Source: Leeuwenhoekiella palythoae
GTDB taxonomy: Bacteria; Bacteroidota; Bacteroidia; Flavobacteriales; Flavobacteriaceae
Length of the DNA stretch: 64,000 nt
Direction: 5' to 3'
Assembly (NCBI RefSeq): GCF_900130045.1
Contig: NZ_FQXT01000001.1
Coordinates: 62,001-126,000 of the forward strand
Made by a program: the position numbers and the translations under genes. Of the stretch, positions 16,354-25,508 are shown piece after piece. Each line of letters begins with the position of its first letter. The stretch's first letter is position 1. The notes beneath the pieces are model-generated. The model had not been told where the DNA came from. It did no database searches and was given only the letters and a program-made list of their open reading frames with translations.

Positions 16354-16953
16354 ATGAGCAATCCCAGTAAAATAGAGGCTTATTTTGAAACAGAACATCC
16401 TTTTAAAGATGCTATTTTAACATTAAGAACCATAGTAAAGCAAACAGAACTTGTTGAAACCTTTAAATGGAGTGCTCCCGTGTACACCATAGACGGCAAA
16501 AACGTCGCAGGGATCGGAAAATTTAAACATCATTTTGGGGTTTGGTTTTTCAACGGCTCGCTTATTAAAGATAAATATGGGCGGCTGCACAATGCACAGG
16601 AAGGTAAAACCAAAGCCTTGCGCCAGCTGCGCTACACCGATGCTTCAGAAATTAAAGAAGACGAACTTTTATACTACCTCAACGAGGCGATTAGCAATCA
16701 GAAAAAAGGATTAGAAGTAAAAGCCGCGAAGCCAGTAAAAAAAGTGGTTTTACCTACAGAACTCACTCAAGCGTTCTCAGAAAATCAAAATTTAGAAAAG
16801 GCTTTTAAAGCACTTACTCCGGGAAGACAAAAAGAATACGCCGAGCATATTGCTTCTGCCAAACAAGAAAAAACCAGACGATCCAGACTAGAAAAAGCCA
16901 CACCACTTATTCTTGACGGCAAAGGCTTACACGATAAATATAAAAATTGCTAA
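16354..16953 (+). CDS. YdeI/OmpD-associated (DUF1801) family protein
   Basis: This 199-residue soluble protein has an N-terminal DUF1801-like fold (FKDAILTLRTIVKQTELVETFKW...APVYTIDGKNVAGI, ~residues 15-115) and a C-terminal helical OmdA-like segment (LEKAFKALTPGRQKEYAEHIASAKQEKTR...RLEKATPLIL). Such proteins are widespread and their biochemical role is not settled. The next gene, another DUF1801 protein, begins 1 bp after its stop, which suggests a two-gene operon from a recent pairing of related domains. Confidence 0.85.
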   Translation: MSNPSKIEAYFETEHPFKDAILTLRTIVKQTELVETFKWSAPVYTIDGKNVAGIGKFKHHFGVWFFNGSLIKDKYGRLHNAQEGKTKALRQLRYTDASEIKEDELLYYLNEAISNQKKGLEVKAAKPVKKVVLPTELTQAFSENQNLEKAFKALTPGRQKEYAEHIASAKQEKTRRSRLEKATPLILDGKGLHDKYKNC

Positions 16954-16954
16954 G

Positions 16955-17374
16955 ATGTCGGCTAATAAAACACAACCTACAGATGCTTCGGTATTGGATT
17001 ATATCAATGCAGTGCAACACGAGCAACGCAAGAAAGATGCATTAGCGCTCTATTCTATTTTCAACGAACTTCTTCCTGAACCGGCAGTGCTATGGGGAGA
17101 TAGCTTGATCGGCTATGGCACGTATCATTATAAATACGATAGCGGCCGCGAAGGTGATTTTTTTCTTACGGGATTTTCACCGCGTAAACAGAATCTTTCA
17201 ATTTATATTATGCCGGGTTTTAAGCGCTATTCAGAATTGCTTGAACAACTGGGCAAGCACAAAACCGGGGCTTCGTGCCTTTACATCAACAAACTCGCAG
17301 ACATTGATCTTGAGATTCTAAAAAAACTGATTACCGAATCTGTGGCTTATATGCGTGAGAAATATAAAGCTTAA
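16955..17374 (+). CDS. DUF1801 domain protein
   Basis: This is a protein of about 139 residues with a single DUF1801 domain: VQHEQRKKDALALYSIFNELL, then AVLWGDSLIGYGTYHYKYDSGREGDFFLTGFSPRKQNLSIYIMPGF and the C-terminal CLYINKLADIDLEILKKLI. The frame is open 14 codons further upstream, but that part overlaps the previous gene. The ATG at 16955 lies 1 bp after its stop. Function unknown. The pairing with another DUF1801 protein is the only contextual clue. Confidence 0.82.
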   Translation: MSANKTQPTDASVLDYINAVQHEQRKKDALALYSIFNELLPEPAVLWGDSLIGYGTYHYKYDSGREGDFFLTGFSPRKQNLSIYIMPGFKRYSELLEQLGKHKTGASCLYINKLADIDLEILKKLITESVAYMREKYKA

Positions 17375-17446
17375 AACTTATCTCTTTACGACGCCAATAA
17401 AGCTAGTATTTACACGTTGACCTAACTACAACTACATAATTTAACT

Positions 17447-18274
17447 ATGCGATTATCACTTTCTATTCTTGTTGCCAGTATCATTTTAGTGAGTTGTGGT
17501 TCGGTGAAGAAAGAAAACGTTGAGTATTTAGATACAGCGTATAAAGCTTCTGCAGAAGCTCCTGAGCTTAATATTTTTCAACCTAAAGATTCCCTGGTAG
17601 CTCACGATGTGCTGATTTTTGTTCACGGTGGAAACTGGAACAGCGGAAATAAAAACACCTACTCCGTATTAGGGCGTAATTTTGCAGGCAAAGATTACCT
17701 CACCGTCATTCCCGGATATACGCTGAGTCCGTATGCCAATTACGATCAGATGACTCAAGAGATCGCCAAAGCCATTAAGTGGACGCACGATAACGCCCAA
17801 GCATATGGCGGCGACCCTAACCGAATCTTTTTAATGGGGCATTCCGCAGGCGGGCATCTGGCTGCGCTAGCGGCTATGAATCCAAATTATCTAGAAAACA
17901 CAGATTATATAAAAGGAATTATTCTCGACGATGCAGCCGGACTCGATATGTATTCCTATTTACAAGAAAATCCGCCTGGTGAAGATGAGTATTACAATGT
18001 GACTTGGACGACCAACCCTGACGAATGGAAAAACGCTTCGCCGTATTATTTTTTAGATGAAAATACGCCGCCTATTTTAACCTTGCTAGGAACTAAAACC
18101 ATTCCGTCACTTTACTATTATAATGATTTGTTTCATAAGAAGCTTCTCGAGTTTCAGCCCGAAGCACAACTGCTGATTATGAATAAAAATCATACCGCGA
18201 TGGTGACACAATTCTTCAATCCGTTGAGTAAGTATTTTAAGGAGATTCAAAATTTCACTTCAAGTATTGAGTAA
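17447..18274 (+). CDS. Alpha/beta hydrolase lipoprotein (esterase/lipase, BD-FAE-like)
   Basis: The 275-residue protein has a lipobox (LVSCG, lipidated Cys at residue ~17) and an alpha/beta-hydrolase fold of the carboxylesterase-like class. The oxyanion motif is HGGNW and the nucleophile elbow is GHSAGGH. The Asp/His pair is probably in TLLGTKTIPSLYYYNDLF and KNHTAMV. It should act on esters in the periplasm or at the cell surface; the substrate is not evident. A bidirectional terminator follows. Confidence 0.85.
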   Translation: MRLSLSILVASIILVSCGSVKKENVEYLDTAYKASAEAPELNIFQPKDSLVAHDVLIFVHGGNWNSGNKNTYSVLGRNFAGKDYLTVIPGYTLSPYANYDQMTQEIAKAIKWTHDNAQAYGGDPNRIFLMGHSAGGHLAALAAMNPNYLENTDYIKGIILDDAAGLDMYSYLQENPPGEDEYYNVTWTTNPDEWKNASPYYFLDENTPPILTLLGTKTIPSLYYYNDLFHKKLLEFQPEAQLLIMNKNHTAMVTQFFNPLSKYFKEIQNFTSSIE

Positions 18275-18306
18275 ACTACCTCAGGCAAGCCTTTGGCAGC
18301 GCCAAT

Positions 18307-18337
18307 AAAAAAAGGGACAGTAAAACTGTCCCTTTTT
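18307..18337. terminator. Bidirectional intrinsic terminator
   Basis: A perfect 10-bp stem, AAAGGGACAG (18311-18320) with CTGTCCCTTT (18326-18335), loop of 5 nt, with A-run before and T-run after. It ends the esterase transcript on the plus strand and the NADH dehydrogenase transcript on the minus strand. Confidence 0.92.
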
Positions 18338-18339
18338 TG

Positions 18340-19635
18340 TTAATCTTCTTCTGCGATGATCTTGTTCTGTTTAAAAGGCCGTACGATGAGTCGGGCTGCT
18401 TTGTCATAGTTGAGATAACTGTAAGTCCAGTTGAAAAAGGTCACTACCCTATTTCTAAAGCCCACGAGAAACCAAAGGTGTATAAACATCCAAATAAACC
18501 ACGCGAGAAATCCACCAAAGTGAATTTTACCCATATCGACCACGGCTTTATTTCTACCTATGGTCGCCATAGAACCTTTATCAAAATATTTAAAGGGTTC
18601 TAACTCCTCTTTACGTAGCATCTTTTTAAAATTCTTCGCCAGATTCTTTCCCTGTTGAATAGCGGGCTGCGCTAATTGCGGATGACCTTTTGGGAAATCT
18701 TCGGTTTCCATTAAAGCGATATCTCCAATGGCATATATATTTTGAAAACCGGCGACACGGTTGTATCGGTCTACTTTATAGCGGTTCAGTTTTGGTAATA
18801 AAGCGGTTTCTTCAAAACCTTCGATAGAAGCACCAGTCACACCAGCAGACCAAATAAATGTTGCGGTATCTAGTACCAAATCTCCTTTTGTGGTCACACG
18901 GTTATTCTCATAATTGCCTACAAAAGTTTCTAAGTGAATGGTCACCCCCATTTCCTCTAAAAACTTCTGCGCTTTTTCTGAAGATTGCTTACTAAATGGC
19001 GGCAACACGCGATCTGCACCTTCAATCAGGTGAATTTCAATTTCGCTAGTATCCATATCAGGATAATCGGCTTGGAGGACATTAGAGCGAAGTTCTGCAA
19101 AGGCACCACTCAACTCAACACCGGTTGGGCCGGCTCCAGCGATTACAAAACGTAAAAGTTCTTTTCGTTTTACCGGATCTTCGGTTCTGTTGGCCTTCTC
19201 TAAATTTTCAAACATCAGACTGCGAATGTTTAAAGCCTGCGGAAGACTTTTCATCCAGATCGCATTTTCTTCAATAGTTTTATTTCCGAAGAAATTAGTG
19301 CGCGTACCTGTCGCAATCACTAGATGATCATAGTGCAAGTCGCCAATATCAGTACGTACTTTTTGTAGTTGGGTATCTATACGATGCACTTCGGCCAACC
19401 TGAAATGCATATTTTTTTGTTTCCTGATGATTTTCCTGAGAGGGTAAGCTATAGATTCTGGCTCGAGCCCAGAAGTAGATACTTGGTACAATAAAGGCTG
19501 AAAGGTGTGGAAATTTCGCTTGTCGAGTAAAACTACTTGATAATCTGTTTTTTTAAGTTTTTTTATCAGGTTCATACCTCCAAACCCCCCACCAATAATA
19601 ACGATGCGCGGTTGGTTAGTTTCAGGAATATTCAT
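18340..19635 (-). CDS. Type II NADH dehydrogenase (NDH-2), NAD(P)/FAD-dependent oxidoreductase
   Basis: This 431-residue flavoprotein has an N-terminal FAD Rossmann motif (IVIIGGGFGGMNLIKKL), the LLDKRNFHTFQPLLYQVSTSGL segment typical of NDH-2, a second nucleotide-binding motif (FVIAGAGPTGVELSGAF, ~residue 170) and the FAD-contacting YAIGD followed by PQLAQPAIQQGKNLAKN. The C-terminus has a hydrophobic stretch (FGGFLAWFIWMFIHLWFLVGF) for membrane attachment. It passes electrons from NADH to quinone without proton pumping. A -7 box lies at 19652-19659. Confidence 0.93.
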   Translation of the reverse strand: MNIPETNQPRIVIIGGGFGGMNLIKKLKKTDYQVVLLDKRNFHTFQPLLYQVSTSGLEPESIAYPLRKIIRKQKNMHFRLAEVHRIDTQLQKVRTDIGDLHYDHLVIATGTRTNFFGNKTIEENAIWMKSLPQALNIRSLMFENLEKANRTEDPVKRKELLRFVIAGAGPTGVELSGAFAELRSNVLQADYPDMDTSEIEIHLIEGADRVLPPFSKQSSEKAQKFLEEMGVTIHLETFVGNYENNRVTTKGDLVLDTATFIWSAGVTGASIEGFEETALLPKLNRYKVDRYNRVAGFQNIYAIGDIALMETEDFPKGHPQLAQPAIQQGKNLAKNFKKMLRKEELEPFKYFDKGSMATIGRNKAVVDMGKIHFGGFLAWFIWMFIHLWFLVGFRNRVVTFFNWTYSYLNYDKAARLIVRPFKQNKIIAEED

Positions 19636-19651
19636 GGTAGTTAATTTGTAT

Positions 19652-19659
19652 CAAAGTTA
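19652..19659 (-). promoter_or_regulatory. -7 box TAACTTTG for NDH-2
   Basis: The reverse strand reads TAACTTTG, a TAnnTTTG match 16 bp upstream of the NDH-2 start. No clear -33 element. Confidence 0.45.
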
Positions 19660-19759
19660 ACGTACAGGCCCTAGAACCGTTAATCTTTATCATTATTTTA
19701 GCAATAGCTGTAACATATTACCCCGCTTCTGTACAAATACTTCAACTAACAATTTAATA

Positions 19760-20254
19760 TTGGATCCGCAACTTGAAAAACAATTTGTAACACAGCTTGA
19801 AGCCAATCAAAATATTGTGCATAAGATCTGCAGGCTTTATACCCACGATCAGGAATCGCATAATGATTTGTTTCAAGAAATAACCATTCAATTATTTAAA
19901 GCCTATCCTAAATTTAGAGGAGACTCTAAGTTTACCACCTGGATGTATCGTGTAGCGCTCAATACAGCAATTACGCTATATCGCAAGTCTAAGCGACGGA
20001 TTAAAACGCAAGACTACGATAACGTGATGTTTAAAATAGCCAGTACCGATTATGACGACACTATTGAAGAACAATTAAAATTAATGTACTCGGCGATCAG
20101 GCAACTCAACGATATTGATAAAGCGCTGGTATTTCTTTATCTGGAAGACAAACCCTATAGCGAGATCTCTGAAACTTTAGGTATTTCTGAAGTGAACGCC
20201 AGAGTAAAAATGAACCGGGTAAAAGGAAAGTTGAAAGACTTATTAAATGTGTAG
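19760..20254 (+). CDS. ECF-type RNA polymerase sigma factor
   Basis: This 164-residue protein has sigma region 2 (NDLFQEITIQLFKAYPKFRGDSKFTTWMYRVALNTAI, ~residues 34-72, with the -10 recognition helix) and region 4 (LNDIDKALVFLYLEDKPYSEISETLGISEVNARVKMNRVKGKL, ~residues 113-158). The start codon is TTG. The next gene encodes a membrane protein starting 4 bp after the stop, in the position of an anti-sigma factor. The region between NDH-2 and this gene shows no classical -7 box on the plus strand, so transcription could be autoregulated from a non-standard promoter (inference). Confidence 0.93.
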   Translation: MDPQLEKQFVTQLEANQNIVHKICRLYTHDQESHNDLFQEITIQLFKAYPKFRGDSKFTTWMYRVALNTAITLYRKSKRRIKTQDYDNVMFKIASTDYDDTIEEQLKLMYSAIRQLNDIDKALVFLYLEDKPYSEISETLGISEVNARVKMNRVKGKLKDLLNV

Positions 20255-20258
20255 AACG

Positions 20259-20900
20259 ATGGATGAATTAGATTTCTTAAAAAAAGACTGGAAGCGCCAA
20301 GAGGCAGATCTTCCTAAAGTAAGTGTAGACACTATATATAAAATGATTCATAAACGCTCTTCGTCTTTGATGAAGTGGATTTTATATGTATCTATTTTTG
20401 AGTTTGTATTATGGACTATTCTTAACATAACTACGGTAAACGCCGAAACCCTTGAGACCCTTCGACAAATACATTTGTATGAATTTGAAATCGTAGGTAT
20501 TGTATTGCAATATGCCGTTCTAGGCATCTTTATCTATCTCTTTTACAAGAATTATAGAGAAGTACAAACTACAGACAATACTAAGCATTTAATGAGTCGT
20601 ATTCTCAAAGTGAGACGTACGGTTAACTTTTATGTCGCTTATAACCTCATAATCTTTTTTATTATCGGGATGGTGGTATTCATTGCAATGCTCAATTTTG
20701 ACCCGAAGTTCAACGATGTAATGATACAAGCCGAAGACGGTACGCAATCTATGCCGTTAGGATTTATAGCCGTATTTATTGTGATGCTGCTCGTTTTAGT
20801 CGCATTGCTATGGGCTTTCTACAAGTTACTATACGGTATTTTGTTACGCCGTTTAAAACGTAATTACAAAGAGCTTAGCAAGCTGGAAATGCGTGACTAG
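20259..20900 (+). CDS. Membrane protein downstream of the ECF sigma factor, possible anti-sigma factor
   Basis: This is a protein of about 213 residues. It has an acidic cytosolic N-terminus (MDELDFLKKDWKRQEADLPKVSVDTIYKMI) and four membrane segments. The N-terminus resembles that of other flavobacterial proteins encoded next to sigma factors, but the zinc-binding HxxxCxxC anti-sigma motif is absent. By position it may hold the sigma factor at the membrane. This is an inference from gene order only. An ATG four codons earlier (20247) would overlap the sigma gene. A terminator follows the stop codon. Confidence 0.6.
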   Translation: MDELDFLKKDWKRQEADLPKVSVDTIYKMIHKRSSSLMKWILYVSIFEFVLWTILNITTVNAETLETLRQIHLYEFEIVGIVLQYAVLGIFIYLFYKNYREVQTTDNTKHLMSRILKVRRTVNFYVAYNLIIFFIIGMVVFIAMLNFDPKFNDVMIQAEDGTQSMPLGFIAVFIVMLLVLVALLWAFYKLLYGILLRRLKRNYKELSKLEMRD

Positions 20901-20930
20901 ATTGCTTCTCTTCTTTATTCTTAGAATATT

Positions 20931-20961
20931 AAAGCCTGTCTTGATTGAGACAGGCTTTTTT
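20931..20961 (+). terminator. Intrinsic terminator after the sigma-factor operon
   Basis: A perfect 10-bp stem, AAAGCCTGTC (20931-20940) with GACAGGCTTT (20949-20958), 8-nt loop, followed by T-rich sequence. It lies 31 bp after the membrane protein's stop. Confidence 0.9.
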
Positions 20962-21092
20962 ATACTGAACCATTACCACTTTTTTAAAACATCTCAGGGC
21001 AGGCTTTTGGGAAACATCGTGATTAGCGAAAACTTATAAAGATTTAAGAAAATCATAATCTTTTTTATGGAGCTATTAACAAGTGCTACACT

Positions 21093-21100
21093 TATTTTTG
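21093..21100 (+). promoter_or_regulatory. -7 box TATTTTTG for the exported dikinase gene
   Basis: A TAnnTTTG match 16 bp upstream of the ATG at 21117. It implies a leader of about 10 nt. Confidence 0.45.
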
Positions 21101-21116
21101 TGACAAACAACCTATT

Positions 21117-24023
21117 ATGCCCAAAGTCTTACTCGTTCTTTTTATTGCTGTTTTGCTGAATGCATTTACTGTAAAAGCACAAGAATACACTTCTGCATCT
21201 ATAAAGCAAACCATTCAAGATTTTAAGAAGGACCCTCGCGGTCCTTATTTACGTATACGTTGGTTTTGTGAAGATGGCACTATGCGTGAGCCTAAAGATC
21301 CGTGTCCGGAAGGCGTAGACGGTATTCAGCACGCAAGCTATAAACCGCTAACCGAAAATCTGGCGGAGCGTAATCATTTATTTTTTGGTGAAATTTTAGC
21401 CGCAGCTGATAAAAATAAATTTTGGGATGAAGCACAAGAACAAAGCCGACTGAAACAATACCAACTCAACAAATATTTGCAAAGCGTAGATAATGGGTGG
21501 ATTCTGGAAAAAGCACAATTTTACCGCGGGGCGATTCAATCTGAAGACGAAGAAGCCTGGGGAATCGAATTCTACGAATGGTTACTTAAAGATGACGCCC
21601 GACTAGATAAGAATTACTACGTTATTCGTCAATCTTTAAAAGATATACCGCATTCTGGCGATGACAATATTGCACAGCGTATGCGAAGCGAATCAAAAGT
21701 TATCGCTGAAGAATTCCCGAAATTTATGGACGTTCGCGTGAAAATTCACGGGCAGCCGGAAGTTAGCGATCTTGCTCTTGTGCAAAATTTCCGTCAGGAA
21801 TATAGCGACGAACTCACTCCAGAACTTAAGGAGCAATTTGATGCTTTAGTGGCTACGCTAAATGAATATTATGCACCTATCAATTTAGAGCGCCTTAAAA
21901 ATCAAGTTGCGAGCATTAAAGGGGACTTTGATGTAAAACAGCAACTGCTCAAGTTTACCACAGACTTTGATAACAACACTCCGGCTTACGATATCATTCC
22001 TGAGATTAGTGATCTTTTGTGCAATATTAGAACGCAGGTAACGCAAGTGAAAAAGGCTTCAGAGCGCCTAACGCTTTTAGATGTTTCTTTAAAGTTAGAA
22101 GAAATGCTTCTGAAAAAAGCCGCAGATTGGGAACCTGAAGATTTGCGTGACCTCTTAGATAAAAACTATTACCTAAGCTACGCAACTGCCGGCACCGGAC
22201 TTCTCGAGGTTTGGGAATGGGAAGAAGTGGCTTCAGTTATTGCTCCTATAAATTATACAACAGTTTCTTTAGCCGAATTAAATTCCATTTTAAACACTTC
22301 GCGCAGCATCGTGCAATGGAGTGCGGCAATGGCTAAAGCCAATTACGATGCTGTAGTTGAAAAATACGCCGAATTTGAACCGCTCGCAATGGGCTTTATC
22401 GACGATCGCGTGCGGTCATCTGTAGCGCTTCCTTTAGGAAAAACGGTTAGCGAATTGGGTGATTTTATTTCAAATAAATCAAACTTGGAGAACGATGTGA
22501 TGCAAATTGATGAGCAAAGCGCTATTCACGGCTTGAATCCTGGTTATGCACTGGGCGAATTGGTTGTCGTATCTGGAAATCCGGATGCGGTTGAAGTTTC
22601 TAATAAAAAGATCTACATCTTTAAACGTCCACCTTCAGACCTTAAACCGGTTGCCGGAATTGCTACTGTAGATGAAGGAAATTTAGTTTCTCACGTACAG
22701 CTTCTCGCGCGTAATTTAGGTATTCCTAACGCCGCTTTAAGTGATAAGAATCTTGAAGATCTTCAAGAGTTTAATGGCGAAGAAGTGTTTTACGCAGTTT
22801 CAAATAAAGGTACAGTGATCCTAAAACCTGCAGATGAAATGACTTCGGAAGAAAAAGCGCTTTTTTCATCTGAAGAACGTAAGCAAACAAAAATTGCCGT
22901 CCCAATCGAAAAAATTCAGTTAGATCAAAAAAGCATTCTCAATATGAGGGATATCGATGCTTCCGCAAGCGGTATTCTGTCGGGTCCAAAAGCTGCAAAT
23001 TTAGGTCAGTTAAAGAAAATGTTCCCGGATCACGTAGTTGAAGGACTAGTGATTCCTTTTGGGATTTTTAGAGATCATATGAATCTCCCAATGCCCGGTC
23101 AAGGTAAAAGTTACTGGGAATTTCTTACCGAAATGTTTGAAACCGCCGAAGCTAAACGCCAGGCAGGAACTCCTGATGCTCAGGTGGTAGATTATCAACT
23201 CGCCAAACTTGCTACCTTGAGAGACGCGATCAATGCGATGCAATTAAAACCTGCCTTTGTGAGCGAATTGCGTAATTCATTTGCTTCTATTTTTGGTAAA
23301 CCTATAGGACAAGCCCCGGTGTTTTTACGTAGTGACACCAATATGGAAGACTTAAAAGAGTTCACAGGTGCCGGATTAAACCTGACGCTTTTTAATGTGG
23401 TAGAAGAACAAAAGATCTTAGACGGAATTAAAAAAGTATGGGCGTCGCCTTATACCGAGCGTAGTTTTAAATGGCGCCAAGTATATCTTTCTAATCCCGA
23501 AAATGTGTTTCCTTCAATACTTGTGATCCCAAGTGTTGATGTTGATTATAGCGGCGTTATGATCACCAAAGGAATCAACGAAGGAACAGACGAGGATCTT
23601 ACGGTTGCATTTAGCCGAGGTGCCGGTGGAGCCGTTGACGGTCAAGCTGCCGAAACTCGCTTAGTAACCGCTAACACGACTAAACTATTAGCTCCAGCAA
23701 GACAGCCAGACTATATTAGACTTCCTGTTTCCGGGGGAACCAAAGGATATTCAACCTCTTTTGAAGCTTCGATCTTGAATGAAAAAAATATTCAAAGCTT
23801 AAGAGAAGTGGCAGATGAAATTAGATCAAAAATTCCTGAAGAAACTAATAGTGATCCTAAGGCTGCTTATGATGTAGAATTAGGTTTTCAAGATGATAAA
23901 TTATGGCTGTTTCAGATCAGACCATTTGTCGAAAATAAAAATGCGCTGAGCAATGGATATCTTGACTCCATTTCGCCTAAAACCAATCCTGACGAATATA
24001 TTGAGATGGATAGCAAACTTTAA
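21117..24023 (+). CDS. Exported PEP/pyruvate-binding-domain protein, dikinase-like
   Basis: The 968-residue protein has a Sec signal peptide (hydrophobic VLLVLFIAVLLNAF, then VKAQEY). Residues ~25-460 are helical and unrecognised, apart from RGPYLRIRWFCEDGTMREPKDPCP. A phosphohistidine (PEP-utilizer mobile) domain follows, with H526 in VSHVQLLARNLGIPNA. After it comes an ATP-grasp PPDK_N-like domain from ~residue 615 (GPKAANLGQL), with R738 in FLRSDTNMEDLKEFTGAGLN. The His domain before the ATP-grasp domain is the order of glucan water dikinase, not of PEP synthase. If exported, an ATP-dependent enzyme would act outside the cytosol, which is odd. The serine hydrolase gene follows after 31 bp. 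The exact reaction is unknown. Confidence 0.7.
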   Translation: MPKVLLVLFIAVLLNAFTVKAQEYTSASIKQTIQDFKKDPRGPYLRIRWFCEDGTMREPKDPCPEGVDGIQHASYKPLTENLAERNHLFFGEILAAADKNKFWDEAQEQSRLKQYQLNKYLQSVDNGWILEKAQFYRGAIQSEDEEAWGIEFYEWLLKDDARLDKNYYVIRQSLKDIPHSGDDNIAQRMRSESKVIAEEFPKFMDVRVKIHGQPEVSDLALVQNFRQEYSDELTPELKEQFDALVATLNEYYAPINLERLKNQVASIKGDFDVKQQLLKFTTDFDNNTPAYDIIPEISDLLCNIRTQVTQVKKASERLTLLDVSLKLEEMLLKKAADWEPEDLRDLLDKNYYLSYATAGTGLLEVWEWEEVASVIAPINYTTVSLAELNSILNTSRSIVQWSAAMAKANYDAVVEKYAEFEPLAMGFIDDRVRSSVALPLGKTVSELGDFISNKSNLENDVMQIDEQSAIHGLNPGYALGELVVVSGNPDAVEVSNKKIYIFKRPPSDLKPVAGIATVDEGNLVSHVQLLARNLGIPNAALSDKNLEDLQEFNGEEVFYAVSNKGTVILKPADEMTSEEKALFSSEERKQTKIAVPIEKIQLDQKSILNMRDIDASASGILSGPKAANLGQLKKMFPDHVVEGLVIPFGIFRDHMNLPMPGQGKSYWEFLTEMFETAEAKRQAGTPDAQVVDYQLAKLATLRDAINAMQLKPAFVSELRNSFASIFGKPIGQAPVFLRSDTNMEDLKEFTGAGLNLTLFNVVEEQKILDGIKKVWASPYTERSFKWRQVYLSNPENVFPSILVIPSVDVDYSGVMITKGINEGTDEDLTVAFSRGAGGAVDGQAAETRLVTANTTKLLAPARQPDYIRLPVSGGTKGYSTSFEASILNEKNIQSLREVADEIRSKIPEETNSDPKAAYDVELGFQDDKLWLFQIRPFVENKNALSNGYLDSISPKTNPDEYIEMDSKL

Positions 24024-24054
24024 ACTTCCGCAGTAATTTCTATAAAAACAACCT

Positions 24055-25344
24055 ATGAAAAAAGTACTAATCTGCATACCGGTCATTCTCCTAACCTTAG
24101 CATTTGCAGTACCTGACAGCTTCTACCCTATTGACGGATATGAACGAACAGGCATTGACAGACTGGCCCAATTAGAAAAAATAGTGCGCGACAGTATTGC
24201 GTATAATCGTATTCCGGCCGGAGCCTATCTTTCGGTTGAGGATATAAAACTTCGATTGACCGCAAAACAAGATAGCGCGATCGCTTATATGACTGAAGAT
24301 GCAGAATTTCAGAAAAAAATAGGCGGTTTGTTTTATGGTTTAGACCAGAGCTATTCGATCTCGGTATTAGATATGACTGATAGTACCAATCTTAAATACG
24401 CTGCGCGAAATGAAACCCGAGGATATCAACCGGGAAGCGTGGGTAAATTAGCTATTCTTATCGCAATGTTTGATCAACTTGAAAAATTGTGTCCTGATGA
24501 TTGGGGTGCACGAGTGAACCTACTTAAATATAAACGTGTAAAAGGCGGTCCGTTTGCAGTATATGACCATCACACGATTCCGGTTTATGATATTGAGCAA
24601 GATAAATTAACCCGAAGAACCGCGCGCGAGGATGATGTTTTTAGCCTTTATGAATGGATTGACCATATGGTTGCCGTAAGTAATAACGGGGCTGCCAGCG
24701 TGGTCTATCGTGAGGCTTTATTATTGAAGGTTTTTGGAGAAAAATACTTTGACCTTACTGACGAGGAAGCTATGCAATGGTTTAAAGATACAGATCGTGG
24801 CGAGGTGACCAGACTTGCTAATGAAGTAGTAAACGAACCTTTACGCGCAATGGGAATCACAGAAGATGAGTGGCGTCTGGGTGGTTTTTTTACTAACGGT
24901 GGAGAACGCTACGTAGGCAGAATGGGCGGCAGTATTGGTTCACCAAAAGGGTTGATGAAGTTTTTGATCAATCTAGAACAAGGGAAAGCGGTAGACTCTC
25001 TTTCTAGTTTAGAAATGAAACGCATTATGTATCAAACAGAACGTCGTATTCGGTATGCATATTCTCATGAATTAGACTCAGCCGCTGTGTATTTCAAAAG
25101 CGGAAGTTTTTATAAATGTGATAAAAGTAAAGGTGCTTGCGGCGACTATGCCGGAAATGTTTTTAATTATATGAATTCTGTAATTATTGTAGAGCATCCT
25201 GATGACGGTCCCAAGTATATTGTGTGTCTTATGACCAACGTGCTTAGGAAAAATTCGGCTACAGATCATATGTATCTCGCAAGCCGTATTGATAAAGTTT
25301 TACAAGAAGTAAACCAGCCAAAAGCTTCAGCTACGGGGCAATAA
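24055..25344 (+). CDS. Serine hydrolase of the beta-lactamase fold, exported
   Basis: The 429-residue protein has a signal peptide (VLICIPVILLTLAFA). The active-site motif SxxK is S128-V-G-K131 (QPGSVGKLAIL), SxN is in VSNNGAAS and the KTG-type box is KSGSFY near the C-terminus. This is the class A beta-lactamase / penicillin-recognising fold. The long insertion rich in charged residues and the DHMYLASRID end differ from a true resistance enzyme, so I do not call it a beta-lactamase. It follows the dikinase gene by 31 bp and ends at a strong terminator, giving a two-gene operon. A paralogous-looking protein lies at 30276. Confidence 0.8.
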   Translation: MKKVLICIPVILLTLAFAVPDSFYPIDGYERTGIDRLAQLEKIVRDSIAYNRIPAGAYLSVEDIKLRLTAKQDSAIAYMTEDAEFQKKIGGLFYGLDQSYSISVLDMTDSTNLKYAARNETRGYQPGSVGKLAILIAMFDQLEKLCPDDWGARVNLLKYKRVKGGPFAVYDHHTIPVYDIEQDKLTRRTAREDDVFSLYEWIDHMVAVSNNGAASVVYREALLLKVFGEKYFDLTDEEAMQWFKDTDRGEVTRLANEVVNEPLRAMGITEDEWRLGGFFTNGGERYVGRMGGSIGSPKGLMKFLINLEQGKAVDSLSSLEMKRIMYQTERRIRYAYSHELDSAAVYFKSGSFYKCDKSKGACGDYAGNVFNYMNSVIIVEHPDDGPKYIVCLMTNVLRKNSATDHMYLASRIDKVLQEVNQPKASATGQ

Positions 25345-25365
25345 CATATAAAATTTGTACGCATT

Positions 25366-25396
25366 AAATCCCGTTCATTTTTTGGACGGGATTTTT
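25366..25396 (+). terminator. Intrinsic terminator of the dikinase/hydrolase operon
   Basis: A 9-bp stem, AAATCCCGT (25366-25374) with ACGGGATTT (25386-25394), then TTT. It lies 21 bp after the stop. Confidence 0.9.
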
Positions 25397-25508
25397 TATT
25401 TACCAAGTTCATTTAAGTCTAAAAAATTCTCGTCAGATTATTAAAGAATCTTACTAAATTCAAACGGAATTCAGATTCAGAAAATAATCAACACGAACCA
25501 TAAGCCCT

